A stretch of DNA of 64,000 bases from Bugula neritina (GCA_964035545.1 OZ037768.1:10434741-10498740), one strand, 5' to 3'; counted from the stretch's first letter, positions 45,925 through 60,079 are shown. Program-made: numbers and translations. Notes: generated by a model from the sequence alone, not told the origin.

Positions 45925-46045
45925 AACCTCACACAAGTTTATAGCCGCTATCCCGTGAAAACCCCTGACGGAAAGAGCTTTTTATAGTGGGCTGAAGACT
46001 TACGGATTTGGCACAAGAGCAATTATTTGAAAGAATAATGCTCAT
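45925..46045 (-). repeat. SINE 3' part
   Basis: The minus strand carries the same tail as the copies at 43591 and 54037: AATTGCTCTTGTGCC, a CTTT-CC-TCAGGGGTTTTCACGG stretch and TAAACTTGTGTGAG. 5'-truncated. Confidence 0.6.
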
Positions 46046-47010
46046 CTGCAGGAACTGAACGTATTAATAGATAATATCACGCGTATCTACTTTGATTAAA
46101 ATTGTATATTTATAAGAGTTCACTCATACTGTATTCGTATGATATTTGGTGGTTAATTAGTTAAGGTATAAACCCCATTAATATAATTGCTGTGTACTGT
46201 CACCAGTTGAATAAAACCAAGTTGATCATAAGCCATAGCACACTTTAATAGCTGTAGGCCGGTGGTTAAGTATTCTATGAATGCCAGGTATTGATAAAGC
46301 AGTAGGGATGTACTTAATTGAAAAGTTAATCAGTCGATTAAAATTTCCACAAGTCTAGACTCTAGACTCTTAACCCCGTAGCAAAGCTTCAGTTAGAAAG
46401 TATATAATGCATGTTTAGTATATTTGTAAATAAGAAAAGCATAATTAAAAAGTTTGTAATGGTTTAAGGCAGATACAGATTTACACCAGCTTCAGCAATA
46501 CTTAGAAGTTGTCTGACTATAAAATAAAGCAAGCACATTTCAACCCATGCAAGCACCAAACCACAAAACCAAAAAAGGAATCTGCATTTTCACATTAAAT
46601 AGGACAGTTTACAATGCATGATTGTGAGCAAAATATGTAAGATAAGTGCTAAAACATTTAATAGTTTACAAGTTGTCCATTTATTTTCTAAAATCTGACA
46701 AAAGTTTAACACTAAGATATTCGAATAAATTTAAATTCGCTGTTCAACATTTTGAATGGCATGACAACAAATCTAGAGCTTTATTTGGCTAATAAATATT
46801 TTGCACTTACTTTAGTTGATTTTAGGCTGCAGAATACAGATCTCTAATACTTGTTTAAAAGGTTTATTCTGGGCCACAAATAACAGTTCATGGAAACTTG
46901 ATTAATGCAAAAACAAAAAAAAATGTCCCAGATGACATCAATGTTCACAGCCACAATAATATATTAGTAAATATATTAGACCTGCTACCCGAACAGGACA
47001 AAGCGAATAT

Positions 47011-47040
47011 AGGTGAGAATAGGTGAGAATAGGTGAGAAT
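47011..47040. repeat. Three tandem copies of AGGTGAGAAT
   Basis: Perfect 10-bp direct repeats. Each contains GGTGAG, a consensus-like splice donor core, but no adjacent exon is seen. Confidence 0.8.
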
Positions 47041-48056
47041 ATTAGACACGCTGCAAACTAGGGGATAGAGGTGAGTTTGCTTCAGCAGTTTTTTAGTAGT
47101 TTTAGCTGTACAATTTTCTGTTATGGAATGTTATGTTATGCTTATGAAATAAGGAAATTTTAACTAAACTATCAACTCAAGCTAAGTGAAAAACATTTGT
47201 GCATCTAATACATCATAAATGCATTGCAGCATGTATTTTAGCTTGAGCTGACAGTGTAGGACAATATTATTAGCTTACATCATTACAAGCTGTAGACTGT
47301 TGTGCATTATGTAACTTATCTGACGATCGTGGTGGCATTCAGCACAGATGACAAATGAGTAACAATACTTGCTAGTTGCTACAGCAGCATTGCGAATTAA
47401 ACAACAACCTGCAGAAATATTTTCTATTTGCGTTTTCTTTAGAATTTACTATGGTCTAGGAAAAAATAGTATATGTAAAATTTGTCGAAGTATTATATGT
47501 GTGGTGCTACTTATATAGTTTATTTCCTGAAAGTGAATTGTTGCATAATTTAAACTTGACATAAGCAGAAACACTGAAAATTTAGACATTCTCTCTACAA
47601 AAATTCATAAAACTCAACAATTATAGCTAAGACACTTGCAAAGGCTCAATTGCAGCCTATTTATGTTTTATACTATTATGTTTCACACATTGTAATGGTT
47701 TTTAAGTAGCGGTTTTTTATGATAAATTCTCACTTCTTTTAGTAAAATTTATCTATTTGAGAGGTCTATTACTTGTACAAAAACAAATCAGACAATTTAG
47801 AAATTATATTAAAATTAATGTTTCAATTTTCTACCAATGACCTTAAAAATCTTTTTAAGTTCATCAATTATGACAATACCAATATTATAAATCATCGATA
47901 CATTTCTGGTACATATGCATAGTGTACAATATTTTATTTAATTAAATGTATATTCAAAGTAGAGTAACATTAAATAAAGAAATATACTTGAGGTAACCTA
48001 TGTACATTACAATATAATATTTACTTATCAAGTGCCATAAACAGAGCTTAAACTTT

Positions 48057-51000
48057 CTAAAGATACAAGCTCGCGGCAAACACAATGTCTCGTTTTATTT
48101 GACGAATTCCTTCGGCAAATTTATTTTCAAGGTCTGTGTTTCCAATGGCTTTGGCAGCCTGACAGAGTTGCCTCAATGTCTCCTCAAGTTGCCTCATGCA
48201 CCTTATTATACTCCCCTCAAATATGTCGGTCATCTTGCAAATTTGAGCAAATGTATGACCTTTACACCAGGCGCTGACCACATCCATCATGCCCGGTACA
48301 AACTTCTGCACGTATTCGTCTTCATCGATGTCTAGCTTAGCCTCTTTGCTAACCTTAAAACCAAGTTTAGACTATACTGAATATGCTGAGCTGTTTACAA
48401 ATTGGCAGTGTTACATGTATACAAAAACTGGGCCACGGAGTCATAGCATTCTAGCTATATACGTACTAACACACAAGATGATACCTTCTTTGTAGAAGAC
48501 ATCAAAAGTACATCAACACAAGTATTCTCTAAACTCTTTACAATATTGAACTACTAATAGCCATTATATAAACCAGCTACAGATGTAAAGCCTTACTGAA
48601 AGCTGTAAAACACACAGTACATTGAAAACATGTCCAAGTACTGACTAGATTACCTTAGCGATTCGCCGGGCAGTGTCCTGCATGATTCTGAGAGGTCCCG
48701 AGAGCTCAGCACTCAGTTTGGTCGCCTCACCACTCGTCTTCTCCTCAAAGACAAAACAGCTCACAAGTGCACACACCTAGAAATATGCAGCCAAGTCTAA
48801 GTTATACAAGAAGAAATAAACTAACCACTTTCTAATTAGCATTGGAGTTCCTCAAGCAACCGATTTTCTTGAGTAATTGTAGTGCCCAGTGGATCTGAGC
48901 TGCAAACAGTTTACACAACATTATAATGTAAGCGTGTTGGTGGCAGAAATTTAATGCAGAAAAATCTCGCTAAAAATTACATTAGTCTATCAAAATAAAT
49001 CCCTCAATATACTTGTTATAGCTTGTTTTTAATGATGTGAATTACTTAAGATTGCATTTAACTTTTCGTACAAACATTCACACCACAATGAGTTACATGT
49101 TGAGTGAAATGTAAACAACTAACGGACTGATCTGGCTGTCGTTTCATCTCTAAACATGATAGGAATGGAACTCTGTGTTTCTTTAACAAAAATATAATAT
49201 ACAACTAATTTCTAAATGCTTCCATCATTTTAAGAATAATCAAAAGGCTTTCACATTCCTAAAGCAGTAAATCACAACAAAACACACTCCAGAGTTACCT
49301 CCCTAATTTACTTGATATTCACTGCAGATGAGTGAGCACGTTCTGCTGTGATTGTACACCAATGAAGCGTTACACAGATTGGTCTAAGCTTGCATATTTT
49401 GGATGCAAGAAGAAAGAACAGCCTCTCCAGAACATGGTAAGTGGATAGCTGGATACTGGTTACACCAGAACAACTTGAGTGTGGTTATATCAGAACAGAA
49501 TTGACAAGTGACTCTCACCTGAGGCACCTCAAGATCGTTGAAGACGCCATTAAATAAAAGCTCTGTCAGCAATAGTTCGTCGGCAGCACTTATCTCGCAG
49601 GCAACCCTCCCCTTCAACTCAATAGCGTCTGATGCACTTGCATATCCCAGACGACGCAAAACCCGTTTCCGACATTTCAGCTCATCCATTTGCAATAAAG
49701 ACCGCTTCTTCTTCAGCTCAGTCTGCCAGAGATTACATGCATTGCATGATCAGAGTGCCAATATTATGTACAAGGAGGCAGAACTCAATGAAAGATTAAC
49801 AGAGACAAAAAATTGGAAGCATTGTAAATTTGTATATTTTTTGCAAAATTGAACCCATCAGTCGGTTGTGAGAGAGTTTCAATGTTGGGAATCTGTTCGT
49901 AGATTAAATGTTGGACCAAATTTTAACACATAATTTAAAATAAAGTAAATTACAAGTTAAACCAGTGTATGAGACCCATCATTTCCAGATATGGCTAATT
50001 GAGAACTAATACGAGTCCGCTACCCTAAGATAAACATACTTTGAGTGATTTGATTTCCCCTGCTACTTTTTGCTTCTCTGTGTATATTGAAAGCATCTGA
50101 GGCAGATTGGGGTTTGAGTGTAGCTCGTGAGTTTCCATCCTAGATAGGTTAACATACGACACTTGATAATTCACAAAGAACCAAGATACTAAAAGACAAG
50201 AATACACTGGCAGAAGCTCAGAAAATCAACTGCTAAGGAAAAGATAAACAAACTATAGCTTTTAACCTTTCTTCAAACGCTTCAATTTTTTGCACAATGT
50301 CTTTCAGCTGTGGATCCTTTATACCCATATCTTTAATAGGGTCGAGTAAGGGGAGGCCAGCCGGGAACCTCTTTTCCACTTCCTGTATAGATTTGAGAAC
50401 ACTTTGGCGATTGTCTCTGGACTTCATATCACTTGGCAGGTACAACCTGACAGCCGAGATCTTTCGTATTACAGAAAGCAGGACAGGAACCACCTGTTAC
50501 AATATAAACATATAATCATGCAGCTACTGCAGAGACCTAGTGTAGAAAACAACATTTACTATAGAAAGCAGAAGATTGTAAGACTACCTATTCTAATTAA
50601 GCACTACTTGCATATTACAAAAACCGATATACCACCAATAAACAGCTGGTGTTAGTGGCACCACATGTGGGAACTGTAGACCAAATTGGTAAATAAATTC
50701 TTAAATGGTGATTTCCACTCACCAGATCAAAACAAGAATACGCAACACGTTTCCATACATCTGGTAATCCAATCAAGTAGTCGAGTCACATACCTGCATT
50801 TCTCCAAGGTGAGGTGCTTCAGGTGGAGATATCATGAATATGTCTTTGCTTTTAGCCGCCTCTTTACAAACATTCATTAGAACTTCTACTGTATAGTCAA
50901 TTGTCTCCTCCTGATGGTATTTATCTTTTTTCACTGCTTTGTGAAAATTGACCACAGCTGCCCAGCCAAATGTCTTTTCATTGTGTTTTATATACAATAA

Positions 51001-54000
51001 CCTAAAAATCACAGAGTGAATAATTTAGAATATCTCACCACGAAACACCAGAATTATAAACTATGGGGACAACTTCAAACAAATGTTAGCAGCAAACTTC
51101 GCCACAATTTCATTAAAAAACAAATAAACGGTTCAGCTGCTAAAATCTTTTGGTATTCATTAATAATATTGTAAAATCATATTAAAATGTAGGACAACTC
51201 CTAATTAAGAATACATGTGCTTCAGAATAGAAAGTTGTTATCAGCAAACTAAATATAACAAAATGCACGACAGTGTAGCTGTATACCAGCATACCTTCCA
51301 GGTTGCAAAAACGAGAGCAAATATTTTGGTTTGTGAATAAACTTCAGGAGAGATTCGCTGAGATTATCTAGCTGCTCTCTTATCTTGTAGTAGGAGAACA
51401 GGAGTTCCTCCCTCTCTACCTGCAACATATTGAGTAATCACTCAGCACACACCAACAGCACACACACGGCTAGTTGCTAGTTGCGTTACAACATTGTTAC
51501 ACTGTACTTAGATGTATAATTAGTATAATATAGAAGTAAACTATATAGTTACATGTTACATATGATCTACCAGTACAATGACTGAGGCTTTGTACAAAAC
51601 TGTGTTTGATCCATCAATCACTAAGGCATGGATATCTTATGATATGTGAACATGTATTTCTTATTAAACTACTGATATATAATGCTACGGGTACTAGAGT
51701 CTTTACCTTAATATTGTTGTGCTCAGTTTCTAAAGCCTTAAGTTTGTCTGTTAAGCCAGGCAAACTGGAATAATTCTGGAATTGATAGAAGGATCGTTCT
51801 AACATGTATTCAGGATTAATTTCTTCGACTCTCAACAGGTTTAGCACCTAAAGATAAAAGAGGAAATAGAGGATACACTTTTTGTGTGGAGAATACTACA
51901 GTAGTTTAGTATAGGCAGATAGTAGCATAGGAGTACATAGTAAAAGGGGTAAAGCCTTGGAACATACCATATTATATGTGAGACGAAAAGCTGAATTTAG
52001 AGGATCAGCTTTTCCTTGGAGAATGAGTTTGGCAGTGGCTGGACTCATTCGGTCGTCTATCATCTGTATAACTATGCCTGAGAAGAGTATGCAATAGCAA
52101 GTCAACACAACATTATCTTCACATTTCTGTAAATTAAAAAAACTCATTTGCTTCCTTTTAGACTTGGGAACGAAAACAGAGTAAAATAATTTTTTCCCAA
52201 ATACAACTGTGCTCAAACTAAATGTGACTGCTTAAGCATGAGTGACTATTTTGACTATATTCTATATTGGACTGTACTTGGCTTTCAGGTGAAGAGAGAA
52301 TGTAATGCACACACCTCTGTCATCAAGACCACGCCTCCCAGCTCGCCCGCTCATTTGAATATACTCTCCCGACGACACCCATCTATAGTCTTGACCATCA
52401 AACTTCCTAGCACTTGTAAACACCACCTGTAACATGCCAATACTGTACATTCAATACGCCGACATTTATGAATAAAATATTTTCACTATAAATTATCACA
52501 AAAGTAAAATGTTTCAACATATTCAGGACGTACGGTTCTGGCAGGCATGTTTAGTCCCATAGAAAATGTTTCTGTAGCAAATAGAGCTTTGATTAGGCCT
52601 TCAGCAAAGAGAATTTCTATGGTTTCCTTAAGTAGAGGCAAGAGACCAGAGTGATGAATGCCGATACCTAAAAAGAGTAGAAAAGTTATGATGATATTAT
52701 AATCTTTACAAAAGATTCTAGGTGCACTATTTGTATTATTGAAGGAATAAGTACAATGTGAACTAATCCACTCACAATAAAAAATAAAAACATAGAAAAT
52801 AAAGCATTGGGATGAAATAAAATTTAGTAAATCTATAAACTTGTGGCAGACATAATCCACTAGGCAGATGCTTAGAGACTTATACACACACCTTTCTTGA
52901 GAAGTGGTAAAACATGCTCTACATAGGGTAACTTCTTATCTTCATCTGATAGCGTGTCTATAGCATTGTTGAATACCTCTTCAACCAATGCTTTTTCTTC
53001 CTAAACACAATTGAATATTTAAAATGTTTATGAAAACCCTACATCCAGCATTGCACTACACCTGGCAAAATAATAACAGGATTGAAAATACTCTTGAAAA
53101 ATACAAGTTTAAAAACAGTAACAGGGTTGAGTTGCTTCTACCATAAAAAGTAATAATGAAGGAAAACAGGTGACTGTAATATGCAGGCACAATAAGCAAA
53201 AGGTAATATGAATTGTGCTAAGAAATGGAAAATTTAATAAGAAAAGACAATGGATAGGACTCACTTTAGTATTAAACTCTATTTTCGCCATCTGCAGAGC
53301 GTAAGCTTCACAATCTTTCTTACTGAAGCTGAACACAATGACGGGGGCAAAATTACGCTCCATAATCATCTTGATGATCCTAAAGCAGTTGGTTTCTCCT
53401 TTGAACCCACCTTTCCTTCCCTTAGCTTCACCTAAAGTGTTGTAGACATAGTTTCTGTGATAAAGATGTGTTGGCTGTAGAAATATTGCAAATGCTACAA
53501 GCCCAATAGTCACATAATTTACAAGTATGGACAGTTGGTGACAAGATTTCAATTATTCCAATAAAATGAACCATAACAGTGCTTGATTCTCTATTTTACA
53601 TCAACTACACAGTTTTTCAAACACTTTCAACTTACATAGAAATATATGGAGATTTAAATAAAATCCAGTTCGTACACAAAAACTCATAAGCTCTGAAATC
53701 TAAAGAAAAACCAATTTCCGAAATTATGAATCATCAAAACCCATTCAACCTTTAGAGGCATCGCCAACATTCAGCAAAGACGCCATTGCTGTGTTAAAGT
53801 TCTGTTCTCTGAAGTTTCCTTGCTCATCAACAACAAGGTGAAGGCCATCGCCGCCAGCTGGGTATATGTAGTGCTGCAGGGGAGTAGGTCTGTAGTCAGT
53901 GTACACAACGTGACACGGTTGGTGGTGCAGATGGGCCACCCATTCAGCAAACTGTAATTGATCAACAATCAAATAGATGCTAACTTTGAAGCAACTGGAT

Positions 54001-56405
54001 AACTAGTTAGATGCATTATTGAAAATACAACTAGAGAGCGGCTGTGGTCTAGGGGTTAAAGCATTTGCCTAGTAAGCATGAAGTCATGGGTTCGAGCCCG
54101 ACAAAGGCCATTGGTGATGTTAGGAAGAGCATCCAGTCATAATTGTTCTTGCGCCCCATCTGAATAAGTCCTTAACCCTATTTAACAAAAAAACCCTTCC
54201 ATCAGGGGTTTTCTCACAGGTATGGTGACTATAAACTTGCCTGAGTTTTTTTTATTGAAAACACAACTATTCACAATTTCCTCTCACCTGAGTAGCGTTG
54301 GGAATGGTAGCGGAGAGAAAGACGTAATGCACATTATCAGGAAGCAAGATTATCGTTTCCTCCCACACAACACCTCTGTCTTTGTCTCTCATGTAATGAA
54401 TCTCGTCAAATATAACCCATGCAACCTCCCTCATGATCTCAGACCCTCTATACAACATACTACAAACACAGAGAAGATTAAATAAATACTAGAGTATGTG
54501 CCAACGATTGGCTATAGCAGTTTTAATTTCAGCAGCAGAATACAAATAGCATGAAACCGATATCAAAAATATATAATATATATAATATTGATATGCAGAA
54601 ATGAAATATAGCCTGATAGTAAGATAACATTTCATAACATTCATCATAAAAAGAAGTTTTTGTTGTATAACAATTGCTATATCATTGCAATAAAAGCAAG
54701 CAAATTTAGAAACTTTTCAATACAGGAAACCCAACTGCAGCAACACAGCTTCTTTAGATGTTGAAAAGGCTCGGCAGCTACCGATACGGGGTAATTTAAT
54801 GTTTATAAATTGCAAAAGACAAAAGATGGCCCCAAGAGATGTTCACAGGATATTTCTGGCCTCTTTTGTCATAAAATAACTCTATAGTGCAATCTAGACT
54901 AAATCTTGGGTTGTCTAACAGTAAAAGAAGTGAAGACACATAACTTTGATACTTAATCATTCCCTTACAACAAACTCAGAATATTTGGCAAATACAATTG
55001 ACGAATAGTCAAACCTTCTAAGAATTTCGGTGGTCATGACCAAGCAGGACGCACTCGGGTTGATGGTCACGTCGCCCGTCATTAGACCGACATCACCAAA
55101 CTCTTCTGACAATTCTCTAAACTTCTGATTACTAAGAGCCTACAGCAGTACAGCCTTGTTATTAGCGAGTGGTGGAAGTATAACGTGAAGAGAGAAAGCG
55201 GCACAACTGATAAGTACAAAACAGTACACATTAATGGAGACAAGAGATAGCTTAGTTCTCAAGTAGAACATAAAATGCACCACTTAAAAATCATCATAAA
55301 CAACATGACTTGGTTGATATTTTTTATCTTGTGAATATTTCCAATAGTATACTAGTATATCATTGAAACCATGTGACAATAGCTAACTTTTATAATAGCT
55401 GCTGCAAATTTTATATTAATGTAATAAATTTTTGAAAAAGCCGTTTTGCAGTATATTTTGCCCTTAAATTTCAAACAGCATATTTCTGAATATGTAATTG
55501 AAAAATTAAAAAAATGTTAAAATAACAGAAAAATTTAAAAGCATGTATTAAAAATCAAAGATATATTCCAGTATTTTCATAAATAGAAAGTTACGCTTAA
55601 ATACCTCACCATTTATTCCGAACGTATCTTAAGACACTAAAAGCTTTCACAGGGTGGTATGTGTATTTAAGACAGTAACATGAAAAAGAAATGATATACC
55701 TTAATAGGGGATGTATAGATTACTCTTTGCTTAGCTTTTAAAGACATTGCGATAGCATACAATGCAACCACAGTCTTTCCAGCCGATGTGTGAGCAGAAA
55801 CCAGCACCTGCAAAATGCAATGAGAAATAAGAACGGCAGAAGACTATTGAAGTGCTAGTTATTTCACTTGACAGACTGTATCATATCTCCACATTATACT
55901 TACTGATTCAGTGTTTTCTAAGCATAGAATAGACTCTTTCTGAAATGGATCCAATATAAAAGGGTATTCTTTAACTGGCGGTCCTGTGACAGCTTTCAGT
56001 GGTTTATACTCCATATCTGGAGGTAATGCTACTTCATGAGTGCAAGATTCCAATGTGTCAATTTGATGAACTTGCAGTCTAGGCAAATGGTCCATCAACC
56101 TGTGCAATATAAATGTGACGACTCAAAATGAATCTTCATTAAATGCCTATATAAGTGTTTTGACTGACATTAAATATATAGGTAAGCTCTTACCGCAGTT
56201 CATCTACTATAGCCATTTTAAGTTTTTTTGTTTCTTCGCCATGACTTTCCTTAGCTTCTACTCGCCTTCGTTTCAACACTTCAGTAAAAGACTGCTCTTC
56301 GTTGGGTGTTTGTTTAGCTGGTGGTGAAGCGTGTGCAAAAGCCACAGGCTCTGAAGGAGTTTCTGAGTCTCCAAAAACATTGAACAGCTCATCCACGTCA
56401 GCCAT
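48057..56405 (-). CDS. MTREX: Exosome RNA helicase Mtr4 (MTREX / SKIV2L2)
   Basis: Nineteen exons on the minus strand: 56194-56405, 55904-56099, 55700-55807, 55015-55139, 54288-54459, 53750-53951, 53265-53431, 52892-53000, 52534-52667, 52315-52426, 51968-52077, 51707-51847, 51295-51419, 50794-51001, 50267-50493, 50040-50139, 49519-49722, 48654-48776 and 48057-48353. 3072 nt, 1023 codons, all phases fit. Motifs: [10 protein letters not shown] (Walker A), [14 protein letters not shown] (DEIH box), [50 protein letters not shown] (motif VI). An arch/KOW region follows ([20 protein letters not shown]), and the C-terminal helical DSHCT domain ends [20 protein letters not shown]. Mtr4 is the nuclear ATP-dependent 3'-5' RNA helicase of the TRAMP and NEXT complexes, feeding RNA to the exosome. 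Intact by sequence. Confidence 0.95.
54037..54240 (+). repeat. tRNA-derived SINE, full-length, in MTREX intron 5
   Basis: The head has pol III boxes: A-box-like TGGTCTAGGGGTTAA (about 54045) and B box GGTTCGAGCC (54089-54098) at tRNA-like spacing. The tail (GTTAGGAAGAGCATCCAGTC onward) is shared with copies at 43591 and 45925. It ends near TAAACTTGCCTGAG followed by a T run. Not a functional tRNA gene: there is no acceptor-stem pairing. Confidence 0.78.
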
Positions 56406-57050
56406 GACAGCTACTCTTTAGCTGCTAACAAATATTATTTGAAACCTAACTTTCTGAAGTCTCGGTGCTTTGTAACAATCATATTTAATGATGTAGGTTT
56501 ATTTGTCTACAAAAATTACATTACTAAAAAAACAAAATATAAAACATGTACAACTTGGTTTACATAAAAAGAAATTTATAAAAAAATAAAATGGTAAAAG
56601 CTTGCAAATTTTCCCACTAATACTAAATCTTATGTGTAGATACAAGAACTCAAATTGTTAAAGGAATTATTATAGAAACCAGCTTTCACGTGAAGGTCAG
56701 TTACAGTGACAAATCCTAGCATTTTTATTTTTTCCTCTTTTCACCCAGTATTCACCAGGAACAGCTATATCATTGATAATTGTATGAATAATTGTTGCTG
56801 AAAACTATTGGTAAACAAACACAATGACAATATCAAGCTCCTTAGCCTTGGTGAATCTGTTGATGTTGGTATGTATATAGAAAATTAAAATACGATACAA
56901 TTTATACTCACATTGCTACGTGTCATTAGATTACTATTATTATTATAAATATTATTTATTAACTTAAGTTTACAATAAAAGTAAGTGCCAAGAAGTAAGA
57001 AATCTTAACACAAAACTGAAAACAGTTGCGAAGGTCAAGGCAAAAATGCA
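56406..57050. other. Region upstream of MTREX
   Basis: Probably holds the MTREX promoter. AT-rich, no supported exon; no clear core promoter motif. Confidence 0.35.
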
Positions 57051-57128
57051 AAATTAGTATTACTATTAGTATCAGTATGAGCATGACTACTACTGTCTAC
57101 TGAGTAATACCCACTAATACTAATAGTA

Positions 57129-57820
57129 GGTACATCAAGTATCCTTTAGCCCCGCCTACTTTCGCAAAATCGAGTGGCATCGATAGCCCGAGCAAAATCT
57201 GGAAAGCGTACAGTGCAGAAAACCTGTTTAGACCTCTTTTTGATTTGCTAATAACTTTTAGTATAGTTCATGCAGAGAAAATTTGAAGATATCATTGTGT
57301 AGCAGAGCCTTTTATTAAACTGATTTTATGATCACGAACCCCTTCAAATCCTCTGCTCCTTGTAGTAAGTAGTGTTGAAGTATAGTAAAAATCCATGTTT
57401 TTCAATCGATAATCTAAGTTATAATTTGTGACAGATATGCAAAATGAATATATTTTAATACCATCTCTAAAGGTTTTCTATCAATTGAAGTATTAATATG
57501 ATGATATAATGTTTTAGCTATTTAGTTATAATGATTTAAGTCGAAGGCTATGCTCGAGATTTGTAGATTTTTGAAATAGCCATTACGCTATTGTTGCTAA
57601 ACGCATGAAAATAAGTGGGTTTGCTAAAGCATTCATGGCGTGAAGATTTAATTGCTCGGGTATCTGGTTGAACGTCATAAATTTACAAGTTAATATCTGC
57701 ACTTGTAGTTGATCTTGCCTGTTGAGAGTGCATTGAAGCTCACTCAAATTTTCTTGTCTAGCGATCTAACCTAATATTAAACTGTAAAGCGTGACTTGAA
57801 AATTATCATTTGATGTACCT
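57129..57820. mobile_element. TIR element (MITE) inside a trinucleotide tract
   Basis: AGTAGGTACATCAA at about 57126-57138 and its exact inverse TTGATGTACCTACT at about 57810-57823 bound roughly 690 bp with no ORF. Trinucleotide units (TAATAG) lie immediately outside both ends, so they may be the target or part of the ends. Confidence 0.5.
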
Positions 57821-57823
57821 ACT

Positions 57824-58240
57824 AATAGTAATATTGTTACTATTAGTATTACTATACAGACTCAATAGTATTATACTATTACTATTACTATTAGAGTATT
57901 AGTATTACTATTAGTATAAATGTATTACTAATAGTAATACTAATAGTAATACTAATGCTAATAGTAGCTAAATACGAAGAGTACCTAAGTCTAATAAGTA
58001 TAACTTAAAAATAATATTAATAAGTAATAGTATTACTATTACTGTATTAGACTAATAGTAATACTAATACTAATAGTATTAGTAAAGTATTACTCATTTA
58101 ATGAGTCATTTTGATTTAGTTTTAGTTATTTACAATTACTCATTACTGTAAGTGTATTAGTATTACTATTACTATTACTATTAGTAATAGTATTACTATT
58201 AGTATTAGTATAAGTATAACTATTAGTATTACATAGAATA
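57824..58240. repeat. Degenerate trinucleotide tract (NTA units)
   Basis: Runs such as AGTATTACTATTAGTATAAA and AATAGTAATACTAATGCTAA, i.e. NTA units with N varying. Interrupted by ordinary AT-rich DNA around 57970-58030 and 58090-58150. A matching short tract lies at 57050-57125. Confidence 0.65.
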
Positions 58241-59090
58241 TCAATCTCGATATGCAATATTTATGAATATATCTATTTTATTAAAATTAATCTTAAATCA
58301 CTATGATTAAAATGATTTCTTGAGACGTGCACAATAAATATAAGTTTTAGCCCATATTATTATAGCTATATGAATATGAATTCCGATACAACTAATGATA
58401 ACGATATATTAAAATTTTCACGCTTTCTGTCGGAAACTACCAACATTAGGGAACGTCATCCGCAAAGAATTCACACCGCACCAAAGTTTTACTATTTTTC
58501 ACTTTAATATTTAATTTATTTTTGTCATAATTTTTTAATTAGATTAAAATATTTTTAGCATCTTTTAACTTCTTCCATAATATTTTGCAACAAGTCTCAG
58601 GTCATTGCCCTTTAGCCTCAAATTGTTTGATGAGCTTATCAAAAGGCTTGACTAGTCAGCCAGACGTTAATTGATTTGGACCTCTCAAACGTTTTGGTTA
58701 GAAAATTCCCTGGCGAGAAGTGAAGGACAGGACAACGACCTGTAGGCTGTAAGTGAAGCTTTGGCTCTATTAAATTTTATTACTTTTGTATTTATATTGT
58801 TGATTTGAAGCATATCCATATTGATGTTGTGCAATAACTAGTAATTATAAATATTAGCTCAACTTATCACTACCAGGTTGAGGTTCACCGTTCGGTTCAG
58901 GTTAGAACTTTAGAATCCAAGTTCCCAGCTGCTCAGCCTCAGGCTCATGACTCATCTCAATCTCAATCTGTGCATTTACTTGTAGTTTTAGTTCACAGCT
59001 AATGCTATCACAAACTGACAAAGCTATATTTGTGCCAAAATCTATGATTTCATAACTCCAATCACAGCAGAACCATAAAATAAAAATATT
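58241..59090. other. Non-coding DNA
   Basis: No supported exon or repeat recognised. Confidence 0.35.
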
Positions 59091-59099
59091 ATAATTATA

Positions 59100-59580
59100 C
59101 TATTATAGTTTTAATATTAATCCTACATATTAATATTGAATTTGATATTCATATTGATATTTGATATTGATTATGATATTCGGATCCATAATCATTAATA
59201 ATGATGCTAATATAAATCTGATAATGATGATCATCACGACACTCACACTAATCATGATGAATAGTTTTAAACAAACATTACATACATAAATTATGACAAT
59301 CATAACTGATCAAGTTTAACTCAATCATAATCATAATGGTCATCATACTCATAGTGATGATGATAATGATAATCATAATCATAATGGATATAATATTATT
59401 CAACCTTAAGTTTATAGCCATTTTGATATTAAATTTGATATATCTAATAGCATCACTACTAACATTAACATTATGATTATCATATTCATACTCATATCGA
59501 CAAAAATTATATTGATATTCATAATGATATTCATTATCATATTTTTGTGATTGTTCATATTTATATTCAATATCAAGTAA
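59100..59580. repeat. Degenerate ATA/ATC/ATG trinucleotide-like tract
   Basis: Irregular units such as TTGATATTCATATTGATATT and GATGATGATAATGATAATCA. Looser than the other tracts but the same quasi-palindromic style. Confidence 0.5.
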
Positions 59581-59589
59581 TCAAGTTCA

Positions 59590-60020
59590 CACTAGGAAAT
59601 TCCCCAAAAAATGTTGAAATTCTCGCATATAAAACTCTGTGTAGACTTCTCCTGGAATATACTGCTGAGGTATGGGGCCCCGTGCAATAAGAATATGATA
59701 ACAAAATTAGAAGGTACTCAAAATGGGGCTGTACGGTTCATTAAAAATTTAAAGGGTAGAGAAATATCAGTAACAAATGCCAAAATTGACCTAGGCCTAG
59801 AAACCTTAAGAAAGCGTAGACAGTCACAGAGAATTCCTTAATTGTGCTGTATTACTGCTAATGAGGATTTATTTCCAATCCTAAATAACACTCTTTCATC
59901 TATGAAATCCTCCACTCATAACATGAATACCCGTATTAACGCCTTCAATGCTATAGCCTGCGATTCCAGCCTGTACCTGCAGGGTTTCCTGTTGCACACT
60001 GTCCCGGAGTTAGTAGTAGG
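59590..60020 (+). pseudogene. LINE ORF2 C-terminal fragment
   Basis: Reads ILLRYGAPCNKNMITKLEGT, QNGAVRFIKNLKGREISVTN, LGLETLRKRRQSQRIP, a TAA (59839-59841), then in the same frame NTLSSMKSSTHNMNTRINAF and GFLLHTVPE. This follows the LEY..PVW....I.KLE..Q..A.RFI..., L...L..RR, and S.F..TV.EWN pattern after the RT of CR1/L2-type LINEs. Different family from the 28-34 kb LINE. 5'-truncated; it ends in a GTAGTAGGTG-like microsatellite, as many LINE tails do. Confidence 0.65.
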
Positions 60021-60079
60021 TGTAGTAATGAGTATAAGTTATTATTATAGTTATTATTGCTATTAATATTCAAGGTCAT

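Larger units (their letters stand above)
45404..48056. other. Intergenic region between tetraspanin and MTREX (convergent 3' ends)
   Basis: The two genes face each other here. Besides a SINE tail at 45925-46045 and three perfect AGGTGAGAAT repeats at 47011-47040, I see only AT-rich DNA. Confidence 0.4.

Noticed and set aside
54045-54110. tRNA gene
   Set aside because: A and B boxes are present, but the flanks do not pair as an acceptor stem, and the sequence continues into a tail shared with two other repeats, so it is a SINE head.
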